Assembly: GCA_028819075.1 (NCBI GenBank)
Contig: JAPPMM010000024.1
Location: 1 to 64,000, forward strand
DNA: 64,000 bases
Reading direction: 5' to 3'
From: Gammaproteobacteria bacterium
GTDB taxonomy: Bacteria > Gemmatimonadota > Gemmatimonadetes > Longimicrobiales > Gaopeijiaceae
Shown: positions 15,988 to 24,763 of the stretch, in pieces
Numbering within the stretch: position 1 is the stretch's first letter
Layout: each line of letters opens with the position of its first letter
The notes under the pieces: generated by a model
Database searches by the model: none
Seen by the model: only the letters and a program-made list of their open reading frames with translations
Told to the model about the DNA's origin: nothing
Made by a program: the position numbers and the translations under genes

Positions 15988-17975
15988 CGGCCCCTGACGG
16001 GGAGCTGAATCCCGTCTCCTATATCGAAGAGCGACGGGAGCCCTGTGGGCGTGCGCCCGCGGATGGGGATCTCCCCGAAGAGTGCCCGGGCGGCGGCGAT
16101 CTGGCTGACCTCCGATGCGCTCCAGGCCAGCATGTAGGCCTGGGCTTCGGGGACGTCGGAGAGCAGGTAGGGATTGCCGAAAGAGATGACGATGTGCGGC
16201 ACGCGCCGGTCCGCCAGCGCCTCGACGAAGTCCGACAGGGGCTCGGGCAGGTTCGGCCTGCCGTCGGTGCGGGCCGCGGCCACGTACGCGGATACGATGA
16301 CCAGATCCGAGCGGGAGGCGCGCGCGAGCAGACGATCGTACTCGCTGTCGACGACGCCCGAGTCCAGATACGCCGTGCGCAGCCGGCGGTAGGTCTCGCG
16401 CACGCGAGTATTAAAATAGCGTCCGGCGAGCAGGTTGTTGCGAGCGCGGTACGTGACGGAGAGGACGTTCGCGGTGCGGGTTCCGCGCAGCGAGAGCAGG
16501 TTGCGGTCGTTGCGCAGGAGGGTAATGGATGCCTCGGCGATCTCCGTAGCCCGCTCCACATGCTCCGGGATCCCGACTTTGCGATGGATCCCGAAGATGT
16601 CCGTGTAGCGTTCGCGATCGAGCCCCATCCGCTCCTTCAACTCGAGGATGCGGGCCACCGAGCGGTCCAGGCGCGCTTCGCTGACGCGGCCCGAGCGGAC
16701 CGCGGCGACCAGGCTCTCGCGCGCCGCGCGGGGGTTTTCGGGCATGAGGATGATGTCGGCGCCGGCTTCGAGCGCGCGCACGACCGCGTCGCGGGCCCCG
16801 AACCGGCGCGTGATCGCGGCCATGTTCATGGCGTCGGTCACGATCAGGCCCTCGAATCCCATCTCTCCCCGCAGCAGGTCTGAGAGGACCGCGGGGGAGA
16901 GGGTGCTGGGCATCGAGACGGAGCCGGTGACGGAGGGGATGGAGACGTGCGCGCTCATGACGGCGCCCATGCCGGCATCGACCGCCGCGCGGAAGGGACG
17001 CAGCTCGACGCGGTCCAGTCGCTCGCGGTCCACCCGGATCACCGGCAGATCCACATGGGAGTCCACCCCGGTGTCGCCGTGGCCCGGGAAGTGCTTGCCG
17101 GTAGCGACCGCGCCGTGCTCCTGAAGCCCGCGCACGAAGGCCGAGCCGAGCCGGGCCACCTCCGCGGGGTCCTCGCCGAAGGAGCGGGTGGCGATGACCG
17201 GGTTGTCCGGGTTGTTGTTGACGTCCAGCACCGGCGCGAAGGGGAGGTGGACGCCCACGGCGCGCGCTTCGACGGCGGTGACGCGGCCCATCTCCCAGGC
17301 CAGACTGTCGTCGCCCGTGGCGCCCACCGCCATCAGCGACGGGAACAGGGTGGCGCCGCCCAGCTCGATGTCGTTGGGCAGGTAGACCGCCCCGCGCATG
17401 CGGTAGCCGGCCCCGCTCTCTAGATCCGCTCCCACCAGCAGCGGGTACTTCGCCAGCGACTGCAGGTTGTTGATCTTGGCGGCCACCTCCGACGGAGAGC
17501 CCACCGACACGATCACGCCCCCGACCCCGTCATCGCGCACCGCCTCGGCCATGCGCTCGAAGTCCTCGGAGCCCGCCGGCGCGAAGTCGCCGAGCATCCA
17601 CGGCATCAGCAACTGGCCCGCCTTCTCCTCGAGGGTCATCGACTCCAGGACGGAGGATGCCCAGGCGCCGAGCGCTTCTGCGGAGGCCGCAGGACTCGGT
17701 GTCGATGTTTCGTCGGCGACTCGGGCCGGGCGTGAAGGCGGGGGAGCCGGAGCCGGTCGGTCGACCGGAGGAGGAGCCGTGTTGCCAGCCGGAGGGGTTG
17801 CATCCGGCGCCGGGGCTTCCGTCGGCGCCGACGGCTCGGGCAAGCCGCGGCCAGACGGCGCGGTGCCGCAGGAGACAACGATCGGAACGAGCGCCAGGAG
17901 GGAGGCGAGACCATCCGTGCGAAGGGGCGGCGCGAGGCGCGAACCCGACGTCGCCCGACTATTCAGCGCAAGCAC
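15984..17975 (-). CDS. GH3 beta-N-acetylhexosaminidase (NagZ-like lipoprotein)
   Basis: 663 residues from a GTG at 17975. The signal LASLLALVPIVVSC gives a lipobox. A Pro/Ala-rich linker precedes the catalytic domain. KHFPGHGDTGVDSH holds the NagZ His/Asp acid-base dyad, and IVTDAMNMAAI holds the nucleophile Asp. A C-terminal GH3 domain follows (VLSVTYRARNNLLAGRYF, IVISFGNPYLL). It likely removes non-reducing GlcNAc from cell-wall fragments outside the cytoplasm. It overlaps the next gene by four bases. An ATG at 18074 would add 33 residues but would overlap the divergent namZ start, so the GTG, preceded by a GGGGGGAAG run, is preferred. Confidence 0.87.
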   Translation of the reverse strand: MLALNSRATSGSRLAPPLRTDGLASLLALVPIVVSCGTAPSGRGLPEPSAPTEAPAPDATPPAGNTAPPPVDRPAPAPPPSRPARVADETSTPSPAASAEALGAWASSVLESMTLEEKAGQLLMPWMLGDFAPAGSEDFERMAEAVRDDGVGGVIVSVGSPSEVAAKINNLQSLAKYPLLVGADLESGAGYRMRGAVYLPNDIELGGATLFPSLMAVGATGDDSLAWEMGRVTAVEARAVGVHLPFAPVLDVNNNPDNPVIATRSFGEDPAEVARLGSAFVRGLQEHGAVATGKHFPGHGDTGVDSHVDLPVIRVDRERLDRVELRPFRAAVDAGMGAVMSAHVSIPSVTGSVSMPSTLSPAVLSDLLRGEMGFEGLIVTDAMNMAAITRRFGARDAVVRALEAGADIILMPENPRAARESLVAAVRSGRVSEARLDRSVARILELKERMGLDRERYTDIFGIHRKVGIPEHVERATEIAEASITLLRNDRNLLSLRGTRTANVLSVTYRARNNLLAGRYFNTRVRETYRRLRTAYLDSGVVDSEYDRLLARASRSDLVIVSAYVAAARTDGRPNLPEPLSDFVEALADRRVPHIVISFGNPYLLSDVPEAQAYMLAWSASEVSQIAAARALFGEIPIRGRTPTGLPSLFDIGDGIQLPVRGR

Positions 17976-18061
17976 CGGTTGACGACTTCTTCCCCCCGGA
18001 CGAAGTTGACAGCCCGCCGACCACCCATGGGACTGCTGCAATCGAGGACTGGCGCAAGGTA

Positions 18062-19351
18062 ATGGTTTCCTCAAGGATGCGACAATCGCGGGTCGGTGCC
18101 GGCCTGGTCGCCGTGGGCGCGATCCTCCTCGGCGCCAATCTGATCGTGCGCGGAGGGGGCGATCCGGCCGTGGATGCTTCCGGCGGCATCGCCGCGCAGG
18201 TGGCCGGCGAAACCCGCCCCGGCATCGAGGTTCTGCTCGCGGACTCGATCCACCTGGTGGAGGACCGCCGCGCCGGGCTCGTCACCAACCACACGGGCAT
18301 CGACCGTCAGGCCGTCTCCACCATCGACCTCCTGCACGGGGACGCGCGCGTGGAGCTGGTCGCACTCTATTCTCCCGAGCATGGCATCCGGGGCGAGGCC
18401 GAAGCCGGTGAACTCGTGGATAGCGGGACGGACCCCAGCACGGGGCTGCCGATCCATTCGCTCTACGGAGCGACCCGCAAGCCGACGCCGGAGATGCTGG
18501 AGGGCGTCGAGGTGCTCCTCTTCGACATCCAGGATATCGGCGCGCGCTACTACACTTACGTCTACACCATGGCGCTGGCGATGGAGGCGGCCGGCGAAGC
18601 CGGGATCCCCTTCGTGGTGCTGGACCGGCCCAACCCGATCGGGGGCGTCGAGGTGCAGGGCAACGTGCTGGATCCTGCGTTCGCGTCCTTCGTGGGCATG
18701 TACCCCATCCCCATGCGCCACGGGATGACCCCGGGCGAACTGGCGCGTCTTTTCCGGGGCGAGTTCGGGGTGGAGGCGGAACTCGGCGTGGCCCCGCTCT
18801 CGGGATGGAGCCGGGGCGACTGGTTCCCGGACACCGGGCTTCCCTGGGTGGCGCCTTCGCCGAACATGCCTTCGGTGGAGAGCGCCCGTCACTATCCGGG
18901 CACCTGCCTGTTCGAAGGGACCAACCTGTCCGTGGGCCGGGGCACGCCCATCGCCTTTCAGCAGATCGGAGCCCCCTGGCTGGACGGGGAGGCGCTGGCC
19001 GCGAACTTGAACGGTTATGGCCTCGCGGGCGTGCGCTTCGAGGCGGTTCGCTTCGTGCCGGAAAACCCCGGCGACGGCAAGCACGGCGGAGTCGAGGTGG
19101 GAGGCGTGAGGTTGGTCTCCACCGACCCGGGATACGATCCCACCGAGGCTGCGGTGGCGGCGCTTATCGAAGCTGCGGCGCTCTCCGGCGACTTGTGGGA
19201 ATGGCGCGAGGCCGCCTTCGACCGGCTTGCGGGCACGGACCGCCTGCGGCTGGCTGTCGACGCGGGGGCGTCCATGCAGGAGGTGCGCGCCGCGTGGCAG
19301 CCGGACCTGGACGAGTTCCTGCAGGTTCGAGAGCGGTATCTCCAGTACTGA
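18062..19351 (+). CDS. namZ: exo-beta-N-acetylmuramidase NamZ (DUF1343 family)
   Basis: 429 residues. An N-terminal hydrophobic segment (VGAGLVAVGAILLGANLIV) acts as signal or anchor. The body is the DUF1343/YbbC family: GLVTNHTGIDRQ, LYSPEHGIRGEAEAGE, LFDIQDIGARYYTYVYTM, VLDRPNPIGG and PSPNMPSVESA. The Bacillus subtilis member removes terminal MurNAc from peptidoglycan chains, complementing NagZ. Divergent from the two GH3 genes, it completes the glycan-degrading set. A second in-frame ATG at 18077 is possible. The 5' end lies very close to the start of the minus-strand GH3 gene, so the promoters must overlap. Confidence 0.88.
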   Translation: MVSSRMRQSRVGAGLVAVGAILLGANLIVRGGGDPAVDASGGIAAQVAGETRPGIEVLLADSIHLVEDRRAGLVTNHTGIDRQAVSTIDLLHGDARVELVALYSPEHGIRGEAEAGELVDSGTDPSTGLPIHSLYGATRKPTPEMLEGVEVLLFDIQDIGARYYTYVYTMALAMEAAGEAGIPFVVLDRPNPIGGVEVQGNVLDPAFASFVGMYPIPMRHGMTPGELARLFRGEFGVEAELGVAPLSGWSRGDWFPDTGLPWVAPSPNMPSVESARHYPGTCLFEGTNLSVGRGTPIAFQQIGAPWLDGEALAANLNGYGLAGVRFEAVRFVPENPGDGKHGGVEVGGVRLVSTDPGYDPTEAAVAALIEAAALSGDLWEWREAAFDRLAGTDRLRLAVDAGASMQEVRAAWQPDLDEFLQVRERYLQY

Positions 19352-19415
19352 TCCCGGCTCCGCGCTCAGGAGCTGCCTGTCGACCTCGGTGACTTTGCGG
19401 CAGGAACAACCGCAT

Positions 19416-20030
19416 TCAGGGCGCGCAGGTTCTATCAACGCGGTACCGGTGAATGTACGGCACCTCATATTCGTCGAATGTAGTACCCCAGACCTCGTCA
19501 CGGCTCGCGAGGACGATAGCGAGACGAGGGGTCCACGGCTTCAGGCAACTCCGCCCCTGTCCAACCTCTACCGTGCCCTCGAGAGTCCCCGCCGAATCGT
19601 AGATTTCCCAAACATCGACACGGTCCTCGCGCATCTCTCGAAGCAACCAGATCGTCCCGTCCATTCCAACCACGACCTGCCTGACGGGGGATGGTATCCG
19701 GGGACCCAGAACGCCCTGTGAACGGCACGGCGCCTACGCTCGAGTACTACGAGCGTGTCTCGACTGATCGAGATCGCCAGAATGTCAAAGGTCGGCGGAG
19801 TTCCGCTTTCATCCACTCTCCCAATCTGTACAATCGCAGAGCCGTCAGGCCTGAGTGCTGTCAGGTCTGCGAGTAAACCGCCCGGGGTCAAACGCGATCC
19901 TTCATTGGGCACGGGCACGTTGAACTGGATGATCCGCTCCGGCACGCGTTCGTCTTTCGTAAACAGCTGGATCCGCCCGAAGTCAGTTTGCTCGGCGGAC
20001 GAGTCGCCGGTACTTTTTCATCGAAAATGA
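19416..20030 (-). pseudogene. broken 6-bladed beta-propeller gene (3' part)
   Basis: Two adjacent minus-strand frames make one degraded protein. From about 20030 to 19680 one frame reads FGRIQLFTKDERVPERIIQF and later FDILAISISRDTLVVLERR with VPGYHPPSGR. From about 19673 to the stop another frame reads GMDGTIWLLREMREDRVDVW with IYDSAGTLEGTV. Joining them gives a continuous propeller-like C-terminus, so a frameshift lies near 19675. At the upstream end there is an in-frame stop and no start. The intact plus-strand gene at 20149 belongs to the same structural class. Confidence 0.65.
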
Positions 20031-20148
20031 CTGCTGCTGCCATGCAACTTGGTGCACAGGGAACACCGACGATTCTGGTAAACGGCGTAGTGTCGTAAGG
20101 CGTCGTGGACTCGCTGGAACTTGAGACCACGATCCGGAGGGTAACCCC

Positions 20149-21234
20149 ATGATTTCTCAAATGCTTAGTATGAGTAGTACCTGTCTGTCCCGCTCGGAGC
20201 GTCATGCCCTCACGCTGCTTTGCATCGTCGGGTCCATTGCGTCCACCCCGCTGGTCGAACCCGTTACGGCTCAGTCGTGGGAGCCCGGGGATCTGCAAAT
20301 GACCATCGGACGGTTGGACGGCGATGCCTCCGAGGTGTTCGGTCTTCTCCGCACGATCGAGGTAGACGCCGCCGGTAACGTCTACGTCCTGGGGGCGCAG
20401 ACTTCCGATATCCACGTATTCGATCGGGACGGCACCCACATCACCTCGTATCGGCGGAGCGGGCAAGGCCCTCGAGAGCTCCTGGGCATTCGTGGCTCTG
20501 ATCTCGATTCGGAAGGGGTTCTCCACATCGCGGATGTCGCCAATGGGCGGATCAGCACATTCGAACTCGATGGAGACAGTCTTGCCTTCAGGGGGGTGAC
20601 AACTTTGAGGTTCCGACCAATCGACGTTTGTGTACTCGGAGGGCGACGTTACGTCCTGCGCCAGCCCGGAGGGCCAAGTGAGCCCACGATCAACGAAATC
20701 GACGGTGATGGCGAGGTAATTCGGGGCTTTGCGAGCCCCGAGGAGCCGCGAGGGGCTGAACAACGTCGAGAGCTGGGGCAGACGCCGCATATGCTCAACT
20801 ACGGCTACATCGCGTGCGATGAAGCTACTCGAACGATCGTGAAGTTCAATTGGATGGTACCGGTGGTTCGAGCCTTCGACCCCGAGGGAGGGGTACTCTG
20901 GGAGACGACGCTTGAGGACTACGTTCCCTGGCAGCTCAGGCAAAACAGACTCGGCCTGTGCTGCCGGTATCGCCCGGACCCGGAAGAGGGCTTCTCGCAC
21001 TCAGGCACGTCTGTCGTTGCGGATCGCGGCGGTAACGTGGTGCTCGGGCTTCAAATCGAAGGCCCGCGTTCTGCCGAGAACCGGCGTCACGAACTCGTCG
21101 TCCTGGATGTATCAGCAGGACGAGTGATCGAGAGACACCCCACAGTTGGAGCGGTCGGCTCCGTGAAGGATGGACTCATCTTCACCTATGGCGAAGAACC
21201 GTTCCCTCAGGTGCGCGTCTTTGGTACGAGTTAG
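20149..21234 (+). CDS. secreted 6-bladed beta-propeller protein
   Basis: 361 residues. A signal peptide precedes AQSWEPG (probable cleavage after VTA). Propeller blades show the recurring pattern TIEVDAAGNVYVLGAQTSD-HVFDRDGTHI, followed by the characteristic RRSGQGPREL loop, with further repeats at LDSEGVLHIADVANGRISTF and VVADRGGNVVLGLQ. Such proteins are greatly expanded in Gemmatimonadota, and their ligands are mostly unknown. GGAGGG lies 11 bases before the ATG. Divergent from the pseudogene of the same class. Confidence 0.75.
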   Translation: MISQMLSMSSTCLSRSERHALTLLCIVGSIASTPLVEPVTAQSWEPGDLQMTIGRLDGDASEVFGLLRTIEVDAAGNVYVLGAQTSDIHVFDRDGTHITSYRRSGQGPRELLGIRGSDLDSEGVLHIADVANGRISTFELDGDSLAFRGVTTLRFRPIDVCVLGGRRYVLRQPGGPSEPTINEIDGDGEVIRGFASPEEPRGAEQRRELGQTPHMLNYGYIACDEATRTIVKFNWMVPVVRAFDPEGGVLWETTLEDYVPWQLRQNRLGLCCRYRPDPEEGFSHSGTSVVADRGGNVVLGLQIEGPRSAENRRHELVVLDVSAGRVIERHPTVGAVGSVKDGLIFTYGEEPFPQVRVFGTS

Positions 21235-21550
21235 AGAGTGTCGGTCATCCTCGTCGCGTTTGCGTTTAAGGCCGCATTCCATCACTCACAACAACGTTTG
21301 AGCACCTCGAATGCTGACATCCGCGGGCCACGATTGGTGTCCGCCGGAGAGTCCTCGGGGTAATGGACCTCGCGCCAACGATGGGGCCGAGCGGTTGAAG
21401 TGGACCGAGACAGGGGCACGGGCCGCGACGGCGACCGCGCCTGGACAGCGCGGCGAAGATGCCGCCATTATTCAGCGCCTGCGGTTCGACAACCTATAGG
21501 CCAGCCCCGGCATCTCCTGTATCGAGAACCGATTTCGAAGAGCCCAAACG
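21235..21550. other. intergenic stretch without supported features
   Basis: 316 bases between the propeller gene and the M14 peptidase gene. Short open frames exist (for example one ending in EDAAIIQRLRFDNL) but have no start context or domain. I see no strong hairpin or promoter. Confidence 0.4.
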
Positions 21551-22756
21551 GTGCCGAAACTCACCACGGAGCTACGCGCACTCCATGAAACCGCGCGCGT
21601 AAGCGGGCTCGGTCAGCGACGCTTCGGTCCCGAGGCCTACTGGACCATCCTCGATCCTATCCTGGACGGCAGCCCGGCGCTGGCGTGCGAAAGGGTGGGC
21701 GAAAGCGCCGAGGGACGGCCGCTCCGCATGGTGTCGTTCGGCGAGGGCGAGGTGGGGGTGCTGGCGTGGTCCCAGATGCACGGGGACGAGAGCACCGCGA
21801 CCATGGCGCTGGCGGACATCATCTCATTCCTGGCCCGGCACCCGGAACACGCTCTGGTCCGGGCGCTGTCCCACCGTCTGAGCCTGCATTTCGTCCCCAT
21901 GCTCAACCCGGACGGCGCGGCCCGCTTTCAGCGCCACAACGCGGCCGGGATCGACGTGAACCGGGATGCCCGAAGCCTCGCCACCCCGGAAGGGCGCGCG
22001 CTCAAGTCGGCGCACGACCGGATACGGCCCGCGTTCGGCTTCAACCTGCACGACCAGAGCCCGCGCTTTCGCGTCGGGGACTCCGGCCGCATGGCGGCCA
22101 TCGCGCTCCTGGCGCCCGCCCACAGCGAAAAACCCGAGATCAGCGAGCGGCGGCGCGCGGCGATGCGCGTGTGCGGGGTGGTGCGCCAGGCGGTCGAGCC
22201 GCTGGTGGGCGGGCACGTCACCCGCTACGACGACGCCTTCAACCCGCGGGCCTTCGGCGACCTGATGGGAGCGTGGGGCACGAGCACGATTCTGATCGAG
22301 TCCGGCGGATGGCCGGATGATCCGCAGAAGCAGCACCTGCGCATGGTGAACTTCGTCGGCATTCTGTCCGCGCTGGGATCGATCGCCGACGGCAGCTTCG
22401 CGGAGGTCGACCTCGCCCTCTACGACGGGCTGCCTCCGAACGGGCACATGGTGAGCGACCTCCTGCTCGCCGGGGGCACGCTGATCGCGCAGGGTCTGCC
22501 GCCGATGGTGGCCGACGTGCTCATCGAGTACGACGATCCCCTAACGCGATCGGGCCCGACCATCGTGGAAGTGGGCGACCTGGCGGACCGGGAAGCCCAT
22601 GAAACGGTCGCGGCCGGCGGACTCTTCGTCGTCGCCGGCGAGGGGCATCGCGCCCCGGACGGAAGCGCGCGGATCGGCCCGGGCGTACCCGCCGACCTGG
22701 TGGTGGCGCGGGACCCCGCGGGAGAGGTGGTAGTGAGAAGGATCGGCCGGGACTAG
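21551..22756 (+). CDS. M14-family zinc carboxypeptidase
   Basis: 401 residues without a signal peptide. The zinc ligands are His77 and Glu80 in QMHGDES and His167 in NLHDQS. Substrate-binding NPDG (119-122) and NRD (137-139) are present, and Glu250 in ILIESGG is the candidate catalytic base. A C-terminal domain of about 110 residues resembles a composite domain ending in a DLVVARDPAGEV strand. Likely a cytoplasmic or peptide-recycling carboxypeptidase, and given the wall-salvage genes upstream it might act on muropeptides, but that is only proximity. Starts with GTG. Its stop codon overlaps that of the convergent nucleotidyltransferase gene. Confidence 0.8.
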   Translation: MPKLTTELRALHETARVSGLGQRRFGPEAYWTILDPILDGSPALACERVGESAEGRPLRMVSFGEGEVGVLAWSQMHGDESTATMALADIISFLARHPEHALVRALSHRLSLHFVPMLNPDGAARFQRHNAAGIDVNRDARSLATPEGRALKSAHDRIRPAFGFNLHDQSPRFRVGDSGRMAAIALLAPAHSEKPEISERRRAAMRVCGVVRQAVEPLVGGHVTRYDDAFNPRAFGDLMGAWGTSTILIESGGWPDDPQKQHLRMVNFVGILSALGSIADGSFAEVDLALYDGLPPNGHMVSDLLLAGGTLIAQGLPPMVADVLIEYDDPLTRSGPTIVEVGDLADREAHETVAAGGLFVVAGEGHRAPDGSARIGPGVPADLVVARDPAGEVVVRRIGRD

Positions 22757-23769
22757 GCGCCCTCGTTCGCCCCCGTCGCCTCGACCACCGAGTGGTCCGA
22801 GACATTCACCCTTCCCTCCACACCCCGCACGATCGCGCCCGCGCCCACCAGCGACCCGTCCAGGCGCGCTCCCTCCACGCGCGCGCCGGCACCCACGATG
22901 GTGTTCGTCAGCCTGCTGCCGACCACTCTCGCCCCCCGCTCCAGCGTGACGTTGGGACCGATAACGCTCCCCTCGGCGACCACATCCTCATCCACCAGCA
23001 CCGGTTCGGCAAGCGAGCAGTCGCTCAGCCGCGCCGCGGCCGACACCGCCGCGCCTCCCGCCTCCAGCAGATGCCGATTGGTGCCCAGCAGCCCCTCGGG
23101 ACTGCCGCAGTCGTGCCAGGAGTCCACCGGGGCCGTGCGGATGCGCGCACCCCGGTCCACCATGTACTGGAAGGCGTCCGTCAGGTAGTACTCGCCCGAC
23201 GAGCTCCTAGGCGCAGCCAGCACGTGGTCGATGCCCTCGAAGAGCAGGGCGGAATCGCGGATATGGTAGAGGCCGATGTTGGCGAGGCGGGAGACGGGCT
23301 GCTCCGGCTTCTCCACGATGCTCGTCATGGCGCCGTCCGGGCCGGTTACGACGACGCCGTACTTCCAGTAGTCCTCGACCTCCTTCGTCCAGATGACCGC
23401 GCTCCATTCCGGCGAGAGCGTTCGCGCCGGCGAAAGATCGGCCTCGAACAGGGTATCCGCGAACAGGATCAGCAGCTCGCCGTCCGCGAACGGCTGCGCC
23501 AGCTTGACCGCCCCCGCGGTTCCGTCCTGCACGGCCTGGACGACGTAGTGGACGGGCAGGTCCGGATACGCGTCTGCCATGTACCGGCGGATGACTTCGT
23601 CGAGATGGCCGACGATGAACACCATCTCCGTGACCCCGAAGCGCAAGAGGTCGTCGAGCAGATGGGCGAGGACCGGTCTCCCTGCCACGCGCACCAGCGC
23701 CTTGGGCAGGAGGTGGGTGTGGGGCCGCAACCTCGTTCCCTTGCCCGCAAGCGGAATGACGGCTTTCAT
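22753..23769 (-). CDS. sugar-phosphate nucleotidyltransferase (RmlA/GlmU-like)
   Basis: 338 residues. The N-terminal GT-A nucleotidyltransferase domain has the signature PLAGKGTRLRPHTHLLPKAL, plus DGTAGAVKLA and LFADTLF (metal Asp). SGEYYLTDAF and DSWHDCGSPEGLL complete it. From about residue 240 a left-handed beta-helix region (DEDVVAEGSVIGPNVTLERG) provides hexapeptide repeats. It makes an NDP-sugar from a sugar 1-phosphate and an NTP, for dTDP-, UDP- or GDP-sugars in envelope glycan synthesis. The exact sugar is not decidable here. Confidence 0.85.
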   Translation of the reverse strand: MKAVIPLAGKGTRLRPHTHLLPKALVRVAGRPVLAHLLDDLLRFGVTEMVFIVGHLDEVIRRYMADAYPDLPVHYVVQAVQDGTAGAVKLAQPFADGELLILFADTLFEADLSPARTLSPEWSAVIWTKEVEDYWKYGVVVTGPDGAMTSIVEKPEQPVSRLANIGLYHIRDSALLFEGIDHVLAAPRSSSGEYYLTDAFQYMVDRGARIRTAPVDSWHDCGSPEGLLGTNRHLLEAGGAAVSAAARLSDCSLAEPVLVDEDVVAEGSVIGPNVTLERGARVVGSRLTNTIVGAGARVEGARLDGSLVGAGAIVRGVEGRVNVSDHSVVEATGANEGA

Positions 23770-23856
23770 GCAGTGGCGCAGTGTGAAGTTTGCGGCATTT
23801 CGTGGATATTAACCGGCAGAATGGAAATCGGACGCGCTCCAGCGTAAGATTAGGCG

Positions 23857-24726
23857 TTGCGAGTTGCCTCTGTTTCGCCAACCGGGCCTCCCAGGGGGGA
23901 CAGGCTGAGCCAGGAACTCTCTTTTACCGATCGTCTCAAGCGCGCGCTTGTGGCGACGACTTCTCGAACGTCGGCCGACGCCACCGATCGCCGTCTCGTG
24001 GGCCGCACCTATGCCATCCCTTTCGCCCAGGTATGGGAAGCTGCTCTCGACCTCGTTCGCGGTGAACTGCCGCGCTGGCATGCCCGCTGGTGGGACGAGG
24101 AGGAAGGCGTCATTCACGCCCTTACGCGGGGGCGCCTTTCCCGCCGCGCGAGCGATGTCGTGATTCGCGTCGGACTCGACGAGCAGGCGCAGACGCGGGT
24201 GGATCTCCGTTCGACTTCGCGCTCCAAGGGACTGGGGGACTTCGGCAGCAACACGCGGCTCATCGGCGCGTTCATCGCTGCGTTGGACCGGAAGTTCACC
24301 AGGCCTCAGGCGTCGCCCGCTCCGGCCCGCAAGGAACCCGTGCCCGCGCAGGTTGGCGGGGACACCGAGCCTCCGCCGGGTGAGTCCGCACCAGTGGAGG
24401 TGGTTGGATCCGCAGTCGAAGCAGGGGACGGCGAACAGACCGCTATCCGCAGACGCCGCGCGCGCGCGCCGAGCCGACGCGCCAGCCGGCGGGGACCCCG
24501 TTCCCGACTCGCCCGGGCCCGCCGGGGAGTCCGCGGCCCAAGCCGCCGGTCCGGCAACTGGCGAAAGGACCGATCGCGCCCCCAAGCGCCCGCCGCCGGA
24601 GGCACCGCTCTCGACCCGGACCCGCGAACTGCCGACGGGAACCGGGCAGCCCGCCGTCGCGTCGGTTGCCGACCGGCGTCCCGCTCCCGGAGTCCCCGCG
24701 GCGGAAGACGAGGGCAGCGGCGCTAG
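23857..24726 (+). CDS. DUF1499-like protein with a low-complexity tail
   Basis: The first 150 residues form a DUF1499-like domain: VGRTYAIPFAQVWEAALDLV, HARWWDEEEGVIHALT, VVIRVGLDEQAQTRVDLRS and FGSNTRLIGAFIAALDRKF. After about residue 190 the reading becomes Arg-rich (RRRRARAPSRR...), while another frame offers a balanced Ala/Pro/Asp-rich linker (DAPAGGDPVPDSPGPAGES). A frameshift near 24430-24450 is therefore suspected, and the true C-terminus may lie near 24835. The TTG start at 23857 is tentative. Function unknown. Confidence 0.55.
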   Translation: MRVASVSPTGPPRGDRLSQELSFTDRLKRALVATTSRTSADATDRRLVGRTYAIPFAQVWEAALDLVRGELPRWHARWWDEEEGVIHALTRGRLSRRASDVVIRVGLDEQAQTRVDLRSTSRSKGLGDFGSNTRLIGAFIAALDRKFTRPQASPAPARKEPVPAQVGGDTEPPPGESAPVEVVGSAVEAGDGEQTAIRRRRARAPSRRASRRGPRSRLARARRGVRGPSRRSGNWRKDRSRPQAPAAGGTALDPDPRTADGNRAARRRVGCRPASRSRSPRGGRRGQRR

Positions 24727-24763
24727 CGGAGTCGGCGCGGGCCCGCCCCGGGTGCCTCTGGCC

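Noticed and set aside
12868-16008. Open frame of 1046 codons on the plus strand
   Set aside because: It lies entirely antisense to the GH3-beta-lactamase gene, has His/Arg/Gly-rich composition and no domain signal. GC-rich shadow.
18006-18030. TTGACA before namZ
   Set aside because: No -10 element lies 16-19 bases downstream on either strand.
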